NCBI GenBank assembly: GCA_001464055.1 | Contig: LNET01000044.1 | Span: forward strand, 29,096 to 93,095 | Length of the DNA stretch: 64,000 nt | Direction: 5' to 3' | From: Burkholderiales bacterium Ga0077543 | GTDB lineage: Bacteria; Pseudomonadota; Gammaproteobacteria; Burkholderiales; Burkholderiaceae_C | Shown: piece after piece, positions 27,170-36,104 of the stretch | How the letters are laid out: each line of letters starts with the position of its first letter | Position numbering within the stretch: the first letter of the stretch is position 1 | Program-made: the position numbers and the translations under genes | The notes under the pieces: model-generated | What the model saw: only the letters and a program-made list of their open reading frames with translations | What the model was told of the DNA's origin: nothing | Databases searched by the model: none

Positions 27170-29497
27170 TCAGCCCTGGCCCTGCGCCTTGGCGCGCGCG
27201 AAGCCGGCTTCCAGCTGGCCCTTGGCCGAGCGGTAGGTGCGCGGCCAGGGTTGCGCGGCGTAGCCGATGCGGGCGGCCTCGGTCAGCGTCCAGGCCGGGT
27301 TGGCCAGGTGCGGGCGCGCCACCGCGCACAGGTCGGCGCGGCCGGCGGCGATGATGCTGTTGACGTGGTCGGCCTCGCTGATGGCGCCCACGGCCATCGT
27401 CGCGATGCCGGCTTCCTGGCGCACGCGGTCGGCAAAGGGCGTCTGGAACATGCGGCCGTAGACCGGCTTCTCGCGCTTGCTGACCTGGCCCGACGAGCAG
27501 TCGATCAGGTCGGCGCCGGCGGCCTTGAAGGCGCGCGCAATCTCCACCGCGTCGGTCGGCGTGATGCCGCCCTCGACCCAGTCGTGTGCCGAGATGCGCA
27601 CGCTCATCGGGCGCTCGGCCGGCCAGGCGGCGCGCACCGCGGCAAAAACCTCCAGCGGGTAGCGCAGCCGGTTGTCCAGGCTGCCACCGTAGGCATCGGT
27701 GCGCTGGTTGGTCAGCGGCGAGATGAAGCTGGACAGCAGGTAGCCGTGCGCGCAGTGCAGCTCCAGCCAATCGAAGCCCGCCGCAGCCGCGCGTTGCGTG
27801 GCGCTGACGAACTCGGCCTTCACGCGGTCCATGTCGGCGCGGTCCATCGCGCGCGACAGTTGGCTCACGCCGTCCAGGTACTGCTGCGGCGATGCGCTGA
27901 TCAGCAGCCAGTTGGGCTCGGTGTCGCCCTCGGCCAGCGGCTGGTCGATGCCGTCCCAGGCGCGGCGCGTGCTGCCCTTGGCACCCGCGTGGCCGATCTG
28001 CATCGCGATCTTGGCGTCGCTGTGCGTGTGCACCCAGTCGACGATGCGCGCCCAGGCCGCACCCTGCTCGTCGGTCCACAGCCCGGGGCAGCCGGGGGTG
28101 ATGCGCGCGTCGGGGCTGGGGCATGTCATCTCGGCAAACACCAGTGCGGCGCCGCCCATCGCGCGGGCGCCCAGGTGCACCAGGTGGTAGTCGGCCGGCA
28201 GGCCGTCCACCGCCGAGTACTGCGCCATCGGCGACACCACCACGCGGTTCTTCAGCGTCAGCCCGCGCAGCGTGTAGGGCGTGAACATCGGCGGCACCGC
28301 GCCCGGGCCCGAAAGGCCGGACTGCGTGGCAAACCAGCGCTCGTAGCCCTCCAGCCAGCCGGCGTCGCGCAGGCGCAGGTTCTCGTGGCTGATGCGCTGG
28401 CTGCGCGTGAGCATGCTGTACATGAACTGCTCGGGCGGTAGCTGGTCGCAGTAGCGGCTGCCGCAGACCTCAAACCACTCCATCGCGTTCCACGCCGCGT
28501 TCTGCAGGCGCAGCGTCTCCACGCGGCGCAGCTCCTGGTAGGTGGTGAGCACCGAGCCGATCTTGTCGGGCGTGTCGCCCTGCAGCTGGAACTGGCGCGT
28601 GAGCTCGATGGCGTCCTCGATGGCCAGCTTGGTGCCCGAGCCGATGGCGAAGTGCGCGGTGTGCACGGCATCGCCCATCAGCACCACATGGCTGCCGTGG
28701 CGGTTTTTCAGCCACCACTGCTCACAGGCCACGCGCTGGAAGTTGAGCCAGGCCGAGCCGCGCAGGTGGCGGGCGTTGGTCATCAGCGCCTCGCCGGCCA
28801 GGTTCTCGGCGAAGAGCTTTTCGCAGAACGCGATGGACTCGGCCTGGTCGGCGGTGTCCAGGCCGTGCGCCTTCCACACCGCCTCGGGGCATTCGACGAT
28901 GAAGGTGCTGGTGTGCTCGTCGAACTTGTAGATGTGGGCCTGGAACCAGCCGTGTTCGGTCTGCTGGAAATCAAAGGTGAAGGCGTCGTACAGCCGCTTG
29001 GTGCCGAGCCAGATGTAGCGGTTGGGCCGCGTGACGATGTCGGGCTTGAAGACATCGGCGTAGCGGCCGCGGATGCGCGAGTTGACGCCGTCGGCGGCGA
29101 TGATGAGGTCGGCGTCGGCGTAGTCCTCGTCGCTGGCCACGTCGCTCTCAAAGACCAGCTGCACGCCCAGCGCCTCGCAGCGCGCCTGCAGGATGTTGAG
29201 CAGCTTCTTGCGGCCGATGCCCACAAAGCCGTGGCCGCCCGATCGGATGCGGCTGCCCTTGAAGAGCAGCTCGATGTCGTCCCAGTGGTTGAAGGCGGCC
29301 TGGATCTCGTCGGCGCTGGTGCGGTCCCAGTGCCGCATGTTGTCCATCGTGGCGTCGGAGAAAACCACGCCCCAGCCGAAGGTGTCATAGGCCTGGTTGC
29401 GCTCGACCACGCTGACCTCGTGCGCCGGGTTGAGCTGTTTCATCAGCAGGCCGAAGTACAGGCCGGCCGGACCACCACCGATGCAGACGATCTTCAT
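27170..29497 (-). CDS. abmA: Bifunctional 2-aminobenzoyl-CoA (or salicylyl-CoA) monooxygenase/reductase
   Basis: This 775-residue fusion has two flavin domains. Residues 1-390 are an FAD aromatic hydroxylase: [10 protein letters not shown] at 8-17, the [14 protein letters not shown] motif and [16 protein letters not shown]. Residues 400-775 are an Old Yellow Enzyme-type reductase: [41 protein letters not shown] and [15 protein letters not shown]. This arrangement is known for Azoarcus 2-aminobenzoyl-CoA monooxygenase/reductase, which hydroxylates and then reduces the ring, and for the related salicylyl-CoA 5-hydroxylase. The aminobenzoate-type ligase and RidA nearby favour 2-aminobenzoyl-CoA. 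It is the first gene of the operon and has a clear promoter/operator upstream. Confidence 0.85.
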   Translation of the reverse strand: MKIVCIGGGPAGLYFGLLMKQLNPAHEVSVVERNQAYDTFGWGVVFSDATMDNMRHWDRTSADEIQAAFNHWDDIELLFKGSRIRSGGHGFVGIGRKKLLNILQARCEALGVQLVFESDVASDEDYADADLIIAADGVNSRIRGRYADVFKPDIVTRPNRYIWLGTKRLYDAFTFDFQQTEHGWFQAHIYKFDEHTSTFIVECPEAVWKAHGLDTADQAESIAFCEKLFAENLAGEALMTNARHLRGSAWLNFQRVACEQWWLKNRHGSHVVLMGDAVHTAHFAIGSGTKLAIEDAIELTRQFQLQGDTPDKIGSVLTTYQELRRVETLRLQNAAWNAMEWFEVCGSRYCDQLPPEQFMYSMLTRSQRISHENLRLRDAGWLEGYERWFATQSGLSGPGAVPPMFTPYTLRGLTLKNRVVVSPMAQYSAVDGLPADYHLVHLGARAMGGAALVFAEMTCPSPDARITPGCPGLWTDEQGAAWARIVDWVHTHSDAKIAMQIGHAGAKGSTRRAWDGIDQPLAEGDTEPNWLLISASPQQYLDGVSQLSRAMDRADMDRVKAEFVSATQRAAAAGFDWLELHCAHGYLLSSFISPLTNQRTDAYGGSLDNRLRYPLEVFAAVRAAWPAERPMSVRISAHDWVEGGITPTDAVEIARAFKAAGADLIDCSSGQVSKREKPVYGRMFQTPFADRVRQEAGIATMAVGAISEADHVNSIIAAGRADLCAVARPHLANPAWTLTEAARIGYAAQPWPRTYRSAKGQLEAGFARAKAQGQG

Positions 29498-29523
29498 GTG
29501 AGTCCCAGGATTTGATGCTGTTT

Positions 29524-29551
29524 AGTTTAGGCCTAAAGCTTGAGGTGTCAA
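29524..29551 (-). promoter_or_regulatory. Promoter and palindromic operator of the aminobenzoate operon
   Basis: On the minus strand a perfect -35 box TTGACA (29551-29546) is followed after 16 bp by TAAACT (29529-29524), a fair -10 box. The perfect 12-bp palindrome TTTAGGCCTAAA (29526-29537) overlaps the end of the spacer and most of the -10 box. That is where a MarR repressor would block polymerase. The leader to the ATG at 29497 is about 20 nt. The MarR gene inside the operon is the obvious candidate regulator. This is sequence inference; no binding data are available here. Confidence 0.6.
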
Positions 29552-29718
29552 GCAAATCGATGAGCCCTATCGGCGTTAGGCATCGTGTGGTGACGACCGA
29601 GATGCCGGGGGATAACCGCAGGTGATGGTCTTCACCACGGCGCCATGGCCAGTGGCGCAGGTCCGATTTAGGATGGTTTGCCTTCGCCCTTTGCGCTCCA
29701 TCACACTGGAAACTGCCC

Positions 29719-31470
29719 ATGACGCGCCGCGCCAAGAACGTGCTTTTCATCATGTGCGATCAGCTTCGCGCAGACCACCTGTCCTGCTACGGCCACCCGC
29801 GCCTGCACACGCCGCACCTGGATGCCCTGGCCGCCAAAGGCGTGCTGTTCGACAACGCCTACGTGCAGTCACCGGTGTGCGGGCCTTCGCGAATGAGCTA
29901 CTACACCGGCCGCTACATGCACTCGCACGGCGTGAGCTGGAACTTCGTGCCGCTGAAGGTGGGTGAGATGACCATCGGCGATCACCTGCGACCGCTGGGC
30001 GTGCGCTCGGTGCTGATCGGCAAGACGCACATGCGCGGCGACACCTCAGGCATTTCACGCCTGGGCATCGACCCCGACTCCACTATCGGCGTGCGCATCA
30101 GCGAGTGCGGGTTCGACCCCTTCGAGCGCGACGACGGCATCCACCCGTACTCGGGCCACGACCCCGACCCCAACTACAACCGCTACCTGCGCGACCAGGG
30201 CTTCGACGGCGACAACCCCTGGGAATCCTGGGCCAACACCGTGGTGGACCCGCAAGGCAAGCTGCACTCGGGCTGGTACCTGAAGTACAGCCACCTGCCG
30301 GCGCGCGTGCCGGCAGAGCACAGCGAGACGGCCTACACCACCGGCCGCGCGATGGACTTCATGCGCGAGGCCGGCGACCAGCCCTGGCTGGCGCACCTGT
30401 CGTTCATCAAGCCGCACTGGCCCTACGTGGCGCCGGCGCCGTATGCCGGCATGTACACGGCGGACGACGCGCTGCCGCTGGTGCGGTCCGACGCCGAGAA
30501 GGCTGATCCGCACCCGGTGTACGCGGCCATGACGCACCACCGCGTCTCGCGCACCTTTGCGCAGCCCGGCGTGCGCGACGCGGTGATGGTGGGCTACATG
30601 GGCCTGGTCAAGCAGATCGACGACGAGATGGGGCGGCTCTTCGCCTTCATGGAAGCGCAGGGCCTGTTGGAGAACACGATGATCGTGTTCTGCGCCGACC
30701 ACGGGGATTTTCTGGGCGACCACTGGCTGGGCGACAAGGAGCTGTTCCACCAGCCGGTGATCCGCACGCCGCTGATCGTCTATGACCCCGACACCCGCGC
30801 CGACGCCACCCGCGGCACGCGTTGCCGGGCGCTGGTGGAAGCCGTGGACCTCGCGCCCACCTTCCTGGATGTCTACGGCGGCAACCCGGTGCCGCACGTG
30901 ATGGACGGCCGGTCGCTGCGGCCCTGGCTGTTTGGCGAGCCGCCCACCACCTGGCGCGACATGGTGGTGTGCGAGTGCGACTACTCCTTTCAGGACGCTC
31001 GCATCGAGCTGCAGCAGCCGCCCATCGAGTCGTGGATGCGCATGGCCTTCGACGGCCGCTGGAAGTACGTGCTGTGCGAGGGCTTCCGCCCGATGCTGTT
31101 CGACCTGCAGGCCGACCCTGACGAGTTGACCGACCTGGGCGCTTCCAGCGAGCCCGATCACGTGGCGCAGCGCGCACGCTTGCACGAGGCGCTCTTTGCC
31201 TGGGCCCGGCGCCCACGCCAGCGCGTGACGGTGTCCGACGAGGCCATCGAGGCCGTGGAGGTGCAGGCGCGCATCGCCGAGGGCGGCATCCTCATCGGCT
31301 ACGCCGACGAGGACGACCTGATCGCGCAGCGCAAGCTGTTCAAGCCCCGTTACGCGAGCCACAACCCGCTGGTCAAGCTCACGCTGGATCGCCTGACCAC
31401 CGAGCACCGCGCCGAGCCGGCTGTTGCGGCTGCTGATGCTGCGCCTGCCGCCACCCATGCAGCCGACTGA
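29719..31470 (+). CDS. Sulfatase/phosphonate monoester hydrolase family protein
   Basis: The 583-residue protein is an alkaline-phosphatase superfamily sulfatase. CGPSR at residues 54-58 is the formylglycine motif C-x-P-S-R, followed by MSYYTGRYMHSHGV. Metal-binding blocks are MCDQLRADH near the N-terminus and FCADHGDFLGDHWLGDKELF. The Asp-Gln pair in place of Asp-Asp and the overall length suit the phosphonate monoester hydrolase/arylsulfatase branch. No signal peptide is present, so it acts in the cytoplasm and hydrolyses a sulfate or phosphonate ester. A maturase is not in the window. The cupin gene begins 10 bp after its stop and should be cotranscribed. Confidence 0.85.
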   Translation: MTRRAKNVLFIMCDQLRADHLSCYGHPRLHTPHLDALAAKGVLFDNAYVQSPVCGPSRMSYYTGRYMHSHGVSWNFVPLKVGEMTIGDHLRPLGVRSVLIGKTHMRGDTSGISRLGIDPDSTIGVRISECGFDPFERDDGIHPYSGHDPDPNYNRYLRDQGFDGDNPWESWANTVVDPQGKLHSGWYLKYSHLPARVPAEHSETAYTTGRAMDFMREAGDQPWLAHLSFIKPHWPYVAPAPYAGMYTADDALPLVRSDAEKADPHPVYAAMTHHRVSRTFAQPGVRDAVMVGYMGLVKQIDDEMGRLFAFMEAQGLLENTMIVFCADHGDFLGDHWLGDKELFHQPVIRTPLIVYDPDTRADATRGTRCRALVEAVDLAPTFLDVYGGNPVPHVMDGRSLRPWLFGEPPTTWRDMVVCECDYSFQDARIELQQPPIESWMRMAFDGRWKYVLCEGFRPMLFDLQADPDELTDLGASSEPDHVAQRARLHEALFAWARRPRQRVTVSDEAIEAVEVQARIAEGGILIGYADEDDLIAQRKLFKPRYASHNPLVKLTLDRLTTEHRAEPAVAAADAAPAATHAAD

Positions 31471-31480
31471 AAGCCCGCCC

Positions 31481-31936
31481 ATGAACCGCCCCACCCTGCC
31501 CGACTGCGACCATTCCCCCACCGGCCTGGATGGCGTCACCTGGAACATCATGGGCCAGGTCTACACGCCCAAGCTCTACAGCGATCAGCAGTTCGTCTGG
31601 CACGCCACGTTCCCGGAGGAAAGCTTCGTGCCGCCGCACACACACCCGGACCAGGACGAGTACCTCTGCCCCTTCGACGGCGACATCGAGGTCGTGATCG
31701 ACGGCGTGCGCAGCCGCGTGGCGGCCGGCGAGATCGGCCATCTGCCCAAGGGGCGGCCGCACGGCTTCTACAACAACAGCGGCAAGGTGGTGCACGCGCT
31801 CTTCTGGGCCGAGCCGGCTGGCGAACTGCCGGCGCTGTACCGGCGAATCCACAACGTGGCCAATCCGCGGCGCGCCACAGCGATGGCGCCCGAGTTCGGC
31901 GTGATCTTCGAGCCGCCCATCTCTTCGGCCGCCTGA
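31481..31936 (+). CDS. Cupin-domain protein
   Basis: The 151-residue protein has a single cupin barrel. The first motif, PPHTHPDQDEYLCPFDGD, gives the H-x-H and Glu metal ligands. The second, HLPKGRPHGFYNNSG, gives the third His. The metal site is complete, so an enzyme or small-molecule sensor is plausible. It follows the sulfatase by 10 bp and probably acts on, or binds, a product of that enzyme. I do not recognise a specific family beyond cupin_2. A weak alternative is a dioxygenase, since cupins include many. Confidence 0.75.
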   Translation: MNRPTLPDCDHSPTGLDGVTWNIMGQVYTPKLYSDQQFVWHATFPEESFVPPHTHPDQDEYLCPFDGDIEVVIDGVRSRVAAGEIGHLPKGRPHGFYNNSGKVVHALFWAEPAGELPALYRRIHNVANPRRATAMAPEFGVIFEPPISSAA

Positions 31937-31969
31937 ACGGGTGTGAGCCGCCCGCCACCGGCCGTCACT

Positions 31970-32653
31970 TCACCGTCGGGGCGGGTCCTCGGAGCGGTCC
32001 TTAGGCGCAACGCCGGCCTGCCAGGCGGGCAGGCGCCAGTCGAGCAGCACGGCCGCCATGCGCAAGGCGGTCGCGGTGCTGGCCGCCGCCATCAGGGCAC
32101 CCCATTGCGGCAGGCCGCCCGCGTGCGCCGTTACCATGACCCAGCCGCCCGCAAAGGAGCAGATGGCATAGGGCCGATGGTCGCTGAAGGCCTTGGGGAT
32201 CTCGTTGCAGACGATGTCGCGCAGCACGCCACCGAATACGGCGGTGATCATGCCCAAAATCACCGCGATGACGGCCGGCATCGAGGCGTCGATCGCGATC
32301 TGCGTGCCCACGGCGGTGAACAGGCCCAGGCCCAGCGCGTCGGGCCACTGCATGGCCCGCTCGGTCGGGTCCAGATGCCTGGCACGCATGAAGAGCATGG
32401 CGCCGACACAAAGCGAGAGCAGGATCCAGACCCAGCCCGGGTGCTGCACCCAGAACAGAGGGCGCCGATCCAGCAGGATGTCGCGCACGGTGCCGCCCCC
32501 GAAGGCGGCCAACCCGGCCACGACGCAGATCCCGACGGCGTCCAGGCGCTTGCGCGCGCCTTCGATCAGGCCCGACAGCGCAAACGCGATGGTGGCAACC
32601 GCCTCGACAGCAATCTGGGTGTGAGAGAGTGCCCACGGAAGGGTGTTTGCCAT
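31970..32653 (-). CDS. TRIC-type cation channel family protein (UPF0126)
   Basis: The 227-residue membrane protein has two repeats of the UPF0126 pattern. Each contains a glycine-rich pore segment: AAFGGGTVRDILLDRRPLFW in the first half and AVFGGVLRDIVCNEIPKAF in the second. There are about seven hydrophobic helices in all. Prokaryotic members are homologues of the trimeric intracellular cation channels. It is convergent to the cupin gene with 33 bp between them and shows no functional link to its neighbours. The start at 32653 removes an 18-residue leader lacking family similarity. Confidence 0.85.
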   Translation of the reverse strand: MANTLPWALSHTQIAVEAVATIAFALSGLIEGARKRLDAVGICVVAGLAAFGGGTVRDILLDRRPLFWVQHPGWVWILLSLCVGAMLFMRARHLDPTERAMQWPDALGLGLFTAVGTQIAIDASMPAVIAVILGMITAVFGGVLRDIVCNEIPKAFSDHRPYAICSFAGGWVMVTAHAGGLPQWGALMAAASTATALRMAAVLLDWRLPAWQAGVAPKDRSEDPPRR

Positions 32654-32969
32654 GCGTCGTGTGCCTTCTGCCTGATCCTGGATTCGACCTAAGCAGCGGG
32701 CCTGCATCGGGCGTGGAACGGCACCGCGAAGCTGCGGGTCTCAGCTCGGTGAAGGGGCCGTGTTCGATCGGCCGCCATCCTAAGGCCGCTGTGCTTCGAG
32801 ACCGGTCACCGGCGTGCCGACTTTGCGGCCGATCGCATTGCTGGCCGGCCAAGTGGCGGCTTCGTGGCCAGCCGATCTCCATAGTGCGTTGCGGCCACGG
32901 CGGCCACTTGGGCGCGCGGGTACGCCGGCGGCTGCGGAGGCTCAGCCGACCTGCCTCCACCCGCCTCGA
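32654..32969. other. Gene-free stretch between the TRIC and Bug genes
   Basis: These 316 bp contain no supported gene, clear promoter or terminator. The TRIC gene's upstream signals should lie in the left part; the right part follows the 3' end of the Bug receptor gene. The DNA is GC-rich with no repeats that I can see. Confidence 0.4.
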
Positions 32970-33947
32970 TCAGGTGGGCTTTAAGCCCCGCGAGCGGACA
33001 AAGCCACCCCAGTGCTCGAGCTCCTTGCGGATGAGGCTGCCGAAGTCCTCAGGGCGGTTGCGCTCGGCCACCGCCATGCCCAGTTCGGCCAGGCGGGCGC
33101 GCACCTCGGGCTGCGCCAGAACCTGCGACACATCCTGGTTCCACTTCGCGATGATGGCCTTGGGCGTGCCGGCCGGCGCCACGAAGCCTTCCCATTCCTT
33201 CAGCTCCAGGCCCTGCAAGCCCGCCTCCTTGAGGGTGGGCACCGACGGCATCGCGCTCAGCCGCTCGGGGCTGGTCACGGCCAGCGCGCGCAGCCGTTCG
33301 GCCTTGATCAGCGGGGCTGCGGTGGAGACCGTCGCGAACATCACCGACAGTTGCTCGCCGATCAGCGCCGTCACGGCCTCTGCCGGGCCGCGGAAGGGCA
33401 CGTGCAGCATCTTGGTCTGCGTCGCCAGGTTGAACGACTCGGCCACCAGATGCGCGGGCGATCCGTTGCCGCCGGAGCCGTAGGTCAAGGCGCCAGGCTG
33501 CGCCTTGGCCCGATCCACCAGGTCCTGCAGCGAGCGGATCGGTGACGCCGCGGGCACGGTCAGCACGTTGTAGAGCCAGACCGCATTGGTGATGGGTTCG
33601 ATGTCGGTGAGGGTGTTGTAGGGCAGCGGGCCCATCAGCTCGGGGATCACCGTGTGCGTCAGGAACAGGACGCCCGCGGTGTGGCCGTCAGCGGGTGACC
33701 GCACCAGCGCCTGCATGCCCACGCTGCCGGTGCCGCCCGGCCGGTTCTCCACGATCACCGGCTGCTTCCACAGCTTGCTCAGGCCCTCGCTCACCACGCG
33801 GGCCAGTACATCGGGCGGGCTGCCGGGCGGCAGCGGCACGATGATCTTGACCGCCTTGTCGGGAAAGGTCTGCGCCGCCGCGGTGCCTGCTGCCGACAAG
33901 AGCGAGGCGGTGGCCAGGCCTTGCACGAGTGTCCTGCGTGTGATCAT
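32970..33947 (-). CDS. Bug-family TTT solute receptor
   Basis: The 325-residue chain from the ATG at 33947 starts ITRRTLVQGLATASLL with AAAQT following. This twin-arginine-like signal peptide directs it to the periplasm. Bug features are KIIVPLPPGSPPDVLAR, VIVENRPGGTGSVGMQ and LHVPFRGPAEAV. It is divergent from a LysR gene that starts 153 bp away, a common pair in which the regulator controls the receptor in response to a carboxylate. No TctAB permease is adjacent. The ligand is unknown. Confidence 0.85.
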   Translation of the reverse strand: MITRRTLVQGLATASLLSAAGTAAAQTFPDKAVKIIVPLPPGSPPDVLARVVSEGLSKLWKQPVIVENRPGGTGSVGMQALVRSPADGHTAGVLFLTHTVIPELMGPLPYNTLTDIEPITNAVWLYNVLTVPAASPIRSLQDLVDRAKAQPGALTYGSGGNGSPAHLVAESFNLATQTKMLHVPFRGPAEAVTALIGEQLSVMFATVSTAAPLIKAERLRALAVTSPERLSAMPSVPTLKEAGLQGLELKEWEGFVAPAGTPKAIIAKWNQDVSQVLAQPEVRARLAELGMAVAERNRPEDFGSLIRKELEHWGGFVRSRGLKPT

Positions 33948-34099
33948 CTCAGCGCCTTGTTCAAGAGGTTGGACAATGCATGCCCGCCTTCCCAAGACGG
34001 CGCTGCAGCAGTGCCAAGGCATGCTATCCAAGCCCTTGTGGCGCGACCAATTGCCGGTGGGCACGGTCATTACCAACGGTTATCGGGAACGACACCACC

Positions 34100-35023
34100 A
34101 TGCGACTGCAGCACCTGCACCTCCTGCTGACCCTGGCGCGCACCGGCAGCCTCAGCGCGTCGGCGCAGGCGCTGAACGTCACGCAGCCTGCCTTGACCAA
34201 GTCGCTCAAGCAGTTGGAAGAAGAACTGGGCACCGCGCTGGTGGTCCGCTCGCCCAAGGGCGTGCGCCTGGCGCCGGCGGGCGAACTGCTGGCGGCGCGG
34301 GCCGCCAACGTGGTGCGCGAGATCGAGCGCGCCCGCGAGGAGGTGGCCTGGTTCTCTCGCAACGAGCGCACCACGGTGACGGTGGGCGTGTCGCCGGCCG
34401 CGGCACTGCTGCTGGCGCCCGGCGCCATCTCGCGGTTTCAGGCGCGCTGGCCGGGCGTGACGGTGCGGCTGACCGACGCGCTCTACCCGAAGGCACAAGA
34501 GCGCCTGCGATCGGGCGAGCTGGACATGGCCTTGGGCCCGCTGCCTGCCGTGGGCGCTGGGCACGACCTGCGCGCGATCTCGCTGCTGCACAGCGCCAGC
34601 GTGATCGTGGCGCCCCGCAACCACCCGCAGCGACGGGCCCGCCGTCTGCGCGATCTGGACGGCGCGGGTTGGGTGCTCACCGGCCCGCGGCTCGGGCCGG
34701 GCGATCCCACGCACCTGGGGTTTGAGCAGCAGGGCCTGGCGCCGCCGCTGGTGACGCTGGAGTGCGATTCGTTTTCCATCCTGCTGGCGATGCTGCCCAC
34801 GCTGGGCGCGCTGGCCGTCGTGCCACGGCACTTCTTCGACCGGCACGGGCCGCAGATCGGCCTGGTGGCGCTGGACATCGCAGACCCGCTGCCGCCCACC
34901 GTGATTCACCTCACCACGCGCGCCGAGGGCCCGCTGACGCTGCCCACCCAACGCCTGCGCGACGCCTTCGAGCAGGAGGCGCGCGACATCCAGGCGGCTC
35001 AGTCCGCCGTGCCGGCGCGCTGA
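34100..35023 (+). CDS. LysR-family transcriptional regulator
   Basis: The 307-residue regulator has an N-terminal helix-turn-helix (residues 1-60: LHLLLTLARTGSLSASAQAL, QPALTKSLKQLEEELG) and a ligand-binding domain. The start codon follows CACC with no strong Shine-Dalgarno. It is divergent from the Bug receptor and convergent with the arylformamidase-like gene, whose 3' end it overlaps by 25 bp. Antisense effects between the two are therefore possible. The receptor is its likely target. Confidence 0.85.
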   Translation: MRLQHLHLLLTLARTGSLSASAQALNVTQPALTKSLKQLEEELGTALVVRSPKGVRLAPAGELLAARAANVVREIERAREEVAWFSRNERTTVTVGVSPAAALLLAPGAISRFQARWPGVTVRLTDALYPKAQERLRSGELDMALGPLPAVGAGHDLRAISLLHSASVIVAPRNHPQRRARRLRDLDGAGWVLTGPRLGPGDPTHLGFEQQGLAPPLVTLECDSFSILLAMLPTLGALAVVPRHFFDRHGPQIGLVALDIADPLPPTVIHLTTRAEGPLTLPTQRLRDAFEQEARDIQAAQSAVPAR

Positions 35024-35919
35024 TCCGGGGCGCCGCGGCGCGCGCGGTGGCAGGCCGCCACTTCGCCCCACCAGGCCTCGAAGGGTCCGGCCTGGCCTGC
35101 CGGCGCGGGCGCCACGGCTTCCAGCACCGTGAAGTGATCGGCACCCGCCACGCTGCTGCAGTGGCTGCGGTTGCCCGCCTGCGACCACGCGGTGTGCATG
35201 CCCTCGTTCTGCAGGCTGAAGCTCTCGGTCTCGTCGGCACCGACGATCCACCAACCCGGCGGCGCACCCGCCGTCACCCGCCGGCTTGCATCGGCCCGAC
35301 GCGCGGCCGTGCTGTCCAGCTGCAGCCTGGCGTTCAGGGTCGTGGTCAGCAGCGGCTCGGGGTCATAGACGCCACTGATGCCAAGGACGCCGTCCACGGC
35401 CGGCACCGACGTGCCAGGCCCATCGCTGCCGGCCAGGGCGATCAGCGCGGCCAGGTGCGCACCCGCCGAATGCCCCAGCAAGGCCAGCGGCAGCGGCAAC
35501 GCGCCGGCTGCAGCCAGCTCGCGCTGCACGGCAGCGACGCTGGGCATCACGGCTTGCTCGAGCTCGGCCAGGCTGACCTCGGGGCACAGCGGGTAGTTGA
35601 ACGCGAAGAGGTGAAAGCCCGCCGCCTGGAACCGCTCGGCCAGGAAGCGGAAGTTCGACTTGTCGCGTGACTGCCAGTACCCCGCGTGGAAGAACAGCAG
35701 CGCGCCCTGGGCATGCCCATTGGCCGGAAAGTGATCGAAGCGCTGGCGATCGTGGGGGCCGTAAGACAGGTTCAGCCGGGCCCATGGTGAAGCCGCCACC
35801 GCGTCGCTGCGCGCTTGATAGCCGGCCAACAAGGCGGGAAAGTGTGGCCGGAACTGGCCTTCGACGTATTGGTACTGGTGGTTCACGGCGGCTGCGCTGG
35901 CAAGACTGATGAGATGCAT
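34999..35919 (-). CDS. Alpha/beta hydrolase, arylformamidase-like
   Basis: The 306-residue protein has HAGYWQ (oxyanion region, close to the HGGYW motif of arylformamidases), the nucleophile elbow GHSAG, and a late ADHF giving the catalytic His. This set is typical of kynurenine formamidase-like alpha/beta hydrolases, which cleave N-formylkynurenine to kynurenine and formate. That would supply anthranilate to the aminobenzoate operon, but no kynureninase or tryptophan dioxygenase is in the window, so the role is inferred. The ATG at 35919 directly abuts a dispersed repeat that begins at 35920, and no ribosome binding site is visible there. Translation may therefore be altered. Confidence 0.65.
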   Translation of the reverse strand: MHLISLASAAAVNHQYQYVEGQFRPHFPALLAGYQARSDAVAASPWARLNLSYGPHDRQRFDHFPANGHAQGALLFFHAGYWQSRDKSNFRFLAERFQAAGFHLFAFNYPLCPEVSLAELEQAVMPSVAAVQRELAAAGALPLPLALLGHSAGAHLAALIALAGSDGPGTSVPAVDGVLGISGVYDPEPLLTTTLNARLQLDSTAARRADASRRVTAGAPPGWWIVGADETESFSLQNEGMHTAWSQAGNRSHCSSVAGADHFTVLEAVAPAPAGQAGPFEAWWGEVAACHRARRGAPDQRAGTAD

Positions 35920-36094
35920 TGAGTTCGTCAGGGATGGAGGCGATCACCGGGGCTTGAAGCGCCTAGGCTGGCGATGCCCAACATTCGCTGTGCGAGTGCT
36001 GCAGCCACTCATGCTTGGATCCATCGAGCAACAGGTCCAGCCGGCAGCTGACGCTCGGACCGCAATCGCGAATGTCCGGGTCCAGTCTTCAGCT
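35920..36094. repeat. Dispersed repeat, copy A (about 175 bp)
   Basis: This stretch matches 57334-57508 in the same orientation without gaps, with about 18 mismatches by my hand count (about 90% identity). It starts TGAGTTCGTCAGGGATGG and ends near GTCCGGGTCCAGTCTT. One end abuts the start codon of the arylformamidase-like gene; the other lies just past the 3' end of the VOC gene. Both copies keep one minus-strand frame open (DWTRT...SMDPSM...GCST...RRFKP), but it has no start codon or known homology, so coding is doubtful. Confidence 0.7.
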
Positions 36095-36104
36095 GAAGGC
36101 GTTT

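Noticed and set aside
26391..28124. A long minus-strand frame running into the MarR gene (760 codons)
   Set aside because: Only the last 182 codons are MarR. The rest is a shadow of the SDR and monooxygenase/reductase genes and is Arg/Gly-rich.
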